A stretch of 64,000 bases of DNA, taken from contig NZ_PJCF01000005.1 of assembly GCF_002835935.1 (NCBI RefSeq), positions 248,001-312,000 of the forward strand, written 5' to 3'. The position numbers and the translations under genes were made by a program. Source of the DNA: Paraglaciecola sp. MB-3u-78. Its GTDB lineage: Bacteria > Pseudomonadota > Gammaproteobacteria > Enterobacterales > Alteromonadaceae. Within the stretch, counting starts at the first letter, position 1. Every line of letters starts with the position of its first letter. Shown here one piece after another: positions 62,896 through 64,000 of the stretch. Below the pieces are notes generated by a model that was not told where the DNA came from, ran no database searches, and was given only the letters and a program-made list of their open reading frames with translations.

Positions 62896-64000
62896 ATGTC
62901 ATTAAAAACACCCTTAGAAATGTTTTACCAATGGGAAGAGACTCATCCCGAAACTATTTACTTAAAACAGCCTATTGATGGTGCCATCAAAGATTTCACT
63001 TGGCGTGAAACTAGCCAACAAGCTCGAAAAGTTGCTGCAAGTTTATTGGCAATGGATTTGCCTAAAGCTAGCAATATTGCCATTTTATCGAAAAATTGCG
63101 CTGAGTGGTTTATTACCGATTTAGCGATTATGTTAGCAGGTCATGTGTCTGTACCTATATATTCAACGGCTGGTGAAAAGACCATTCGTTATGTTCTGGA
63201 TCATGCTAAGTGTCCGGTGATATTTGTTGGTAAGTTGGACAATACTGAAAAACAAGTCGCCGCTATTGATGATGGGATTGTTAAGCTCGCTTTTCCTTAT
63301 CCGAATATTCCTGCTGATAAACAGTGGGATGAATTATTACAAGCGACTCCCTTTCTTGACAAACCGATACCAGCTCTAGATTCAGTGATGACTATCGTTT
63401 ATACATCCGGCAGTACGGGAAATCCAAAAGGTGTGGTGCACACTTATCAATCTATTTGTTGGGCAGCATCGAATTCATTAAACGAACTGGGAGTGAATCA
63501 AAACGATCGTATTCTCAGTTATTTACCTTTGGCGCATATTACTGAAAGAGTATTAGTAGAAATTGCTAGTTTATACTCTAGTACACGTATCGACTTTATT
63601 GAATCTTTGGATACCTTTGCCCGTGATGTTAGGTCTACGCAGCCCACCTTGTTTATTTCTGTTCCTCGTTTATGGACACGTTTTCAAATGGGCGTATTAG
63701 CTAACATGCCGCAGAAAAAACTCGATTTATTGTTACATATCCCAATAGTGGGGAGCTTGGTTAGTAGAAAGATCCGCAATAAATTAGGTTTGGGGCAAGC
63801 AAGGCTGTGCGCAAGCGGTTCAGCCCCCATTCCTGCTACTACACTAGAATGGTTTAGAAAAATTGGTGTCAACATTTCCGAAGGTTGGGGAATGACTGAA
63901 AATAGTGCATATGGCACTTGCTGTGTGCCTTTTAGGGCCGATAAATTAGGCTCCATAGGGCGTGCTTATGCAGGCGTGGATATACGCATAGCCGAACAAG
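62896..64000 (+). CDS. AMP-forming long-chain acyl-CoA synthetase (3' end outside window)
   Basis: Activates fatty acids to acyl-CoA via an acyl-adenylate. The frame is open from the ATG at 62896 to the window edge (368 codons). Visible motifs are the P-loop YTSGSTGNPKGVVHTYQ near residue 171, SYLPLAHITERV near residue 211 and EGWGMTENSAYGTC near residue 331. The form of these motifs fits long-chain-fatty-acid ligases of the FAA1/FadD15 type. The C-terminal domain is cut off, so the substrate class is not certain. Confidence 0.9.
   Translation, partial: MSLKTPLEMFYQWEETHPETIYLKQPIDGAIKDFTWRETSQQARKVAASLLAMDLPKASNIAILSKNCAEWFITDLAIMLAGHVSVPIYSTAGEKTIRYVLDHAKCPVIFVGKLDNTEKQVAAIDDGIVKLAFPYPNIPADKQWDELLQATPFLDKPIPALDSVMTIVYTSGSTGNPKGVVHTYQSICWAASNSLNELGVNQNDRILSYLPLAHITERVLVEIASLYSSTRIDFIESLDTFARDVRSTQPTLFISVPRLWTRFQMGVLANMPQKKLDLLLHIPIVGSLVSRKIRNKLGLGQARLCASGSAPIPATTLEWFRKIGVNISEGWGMTENSAYGTCCVPFRADKLGSIGRAYAGVDIRIAEQ

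Overview
The window looks like a chromosomal segment of a marine gammaproteobacterium of the Alteromonadales (Alteromonas/Glaciecola/Paraglaciecola-like). The supporting signs are a HexR-controlled Entner-Doudoroff operon beside pyk, an argCBFGH-argA cluster divergent from argE, the Na+-motor protein MotX, a PEP-CTERM protein, and low-to-moderate GC. The placement is inferred from gene content only.

Region 1 (1 to about 18.9 kb) is accessory DNA. It opens inside a BREX phage-defence locus: a helicase cut by the window edge, then PglZ, BrxL and a GIY-YIG nuclease, all overlapping or nearly so. A complete IS66-family element (7811-10235, with an 8-bp target duplication) sits in the last codons of a DUF3293 gene. 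After it come relics of another IS66 tnpA and of an HTH repressor, an operator-like palindrome with a promoter, an AlpA/excisionase-like gene, a YhaM-like HD/OB protein, a KfrA-like protein and an unknown protein. Facing these genes is a three-gene operon with two tyrosine recombinases (13437-18173), probably the island's mobility module. It resembles the gamma-mobile-trio type of defence-carrying island.

Region 2 (19-30.2 kb) holds a PEP-CTERM protein, a saccharopine-dehydrogenase-like oxidoreductase, pyruvate kinase, the regulator hexR, and zwf-pgl-edd-glk-eda. Together the operon enzymes take glucose to pyruvate and glyceraldehyde-3-phosphate. HexR-type palindromes lie before pyk and between hexR and zwf.

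Region 3 (30.2-41 kb) holds a cyclophilin lipoprotein gene and the arginine genes argC-B-F-G-H-A on the minus strand, with argE divergent. The argC leader carries a short ORF ending in Arg-Arg-stop followed by a terminator hairpin, which has the layout of a transcription attenuator. An 11-copy 7-bp tandem repeat lies between argF and argG. A kelch protein and methylglyoxal synthase follow argE.

Region 4 (41-56 kb) holds a very large GH15/phosphorylase-kinase-like protein, a CpxP-like protein divergent from cpxRA, a decayed delta-class carbonic anhydrase, a CBS-pair protein, a lysophospholipase, trmL, fre, a TIGR02647 protein, motX, a small unknown protein, rnr and rlmB.

Region 5 (56-64 kb) holds a CheB-CheR-PAS fusion protein followed by a PAS-PAS-GGDEF-EAL protein, then an AMP-forming acyl-CoA ligase cut by the right edge. 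I saw no tRNA or rRNA gene and no CRISPR array.
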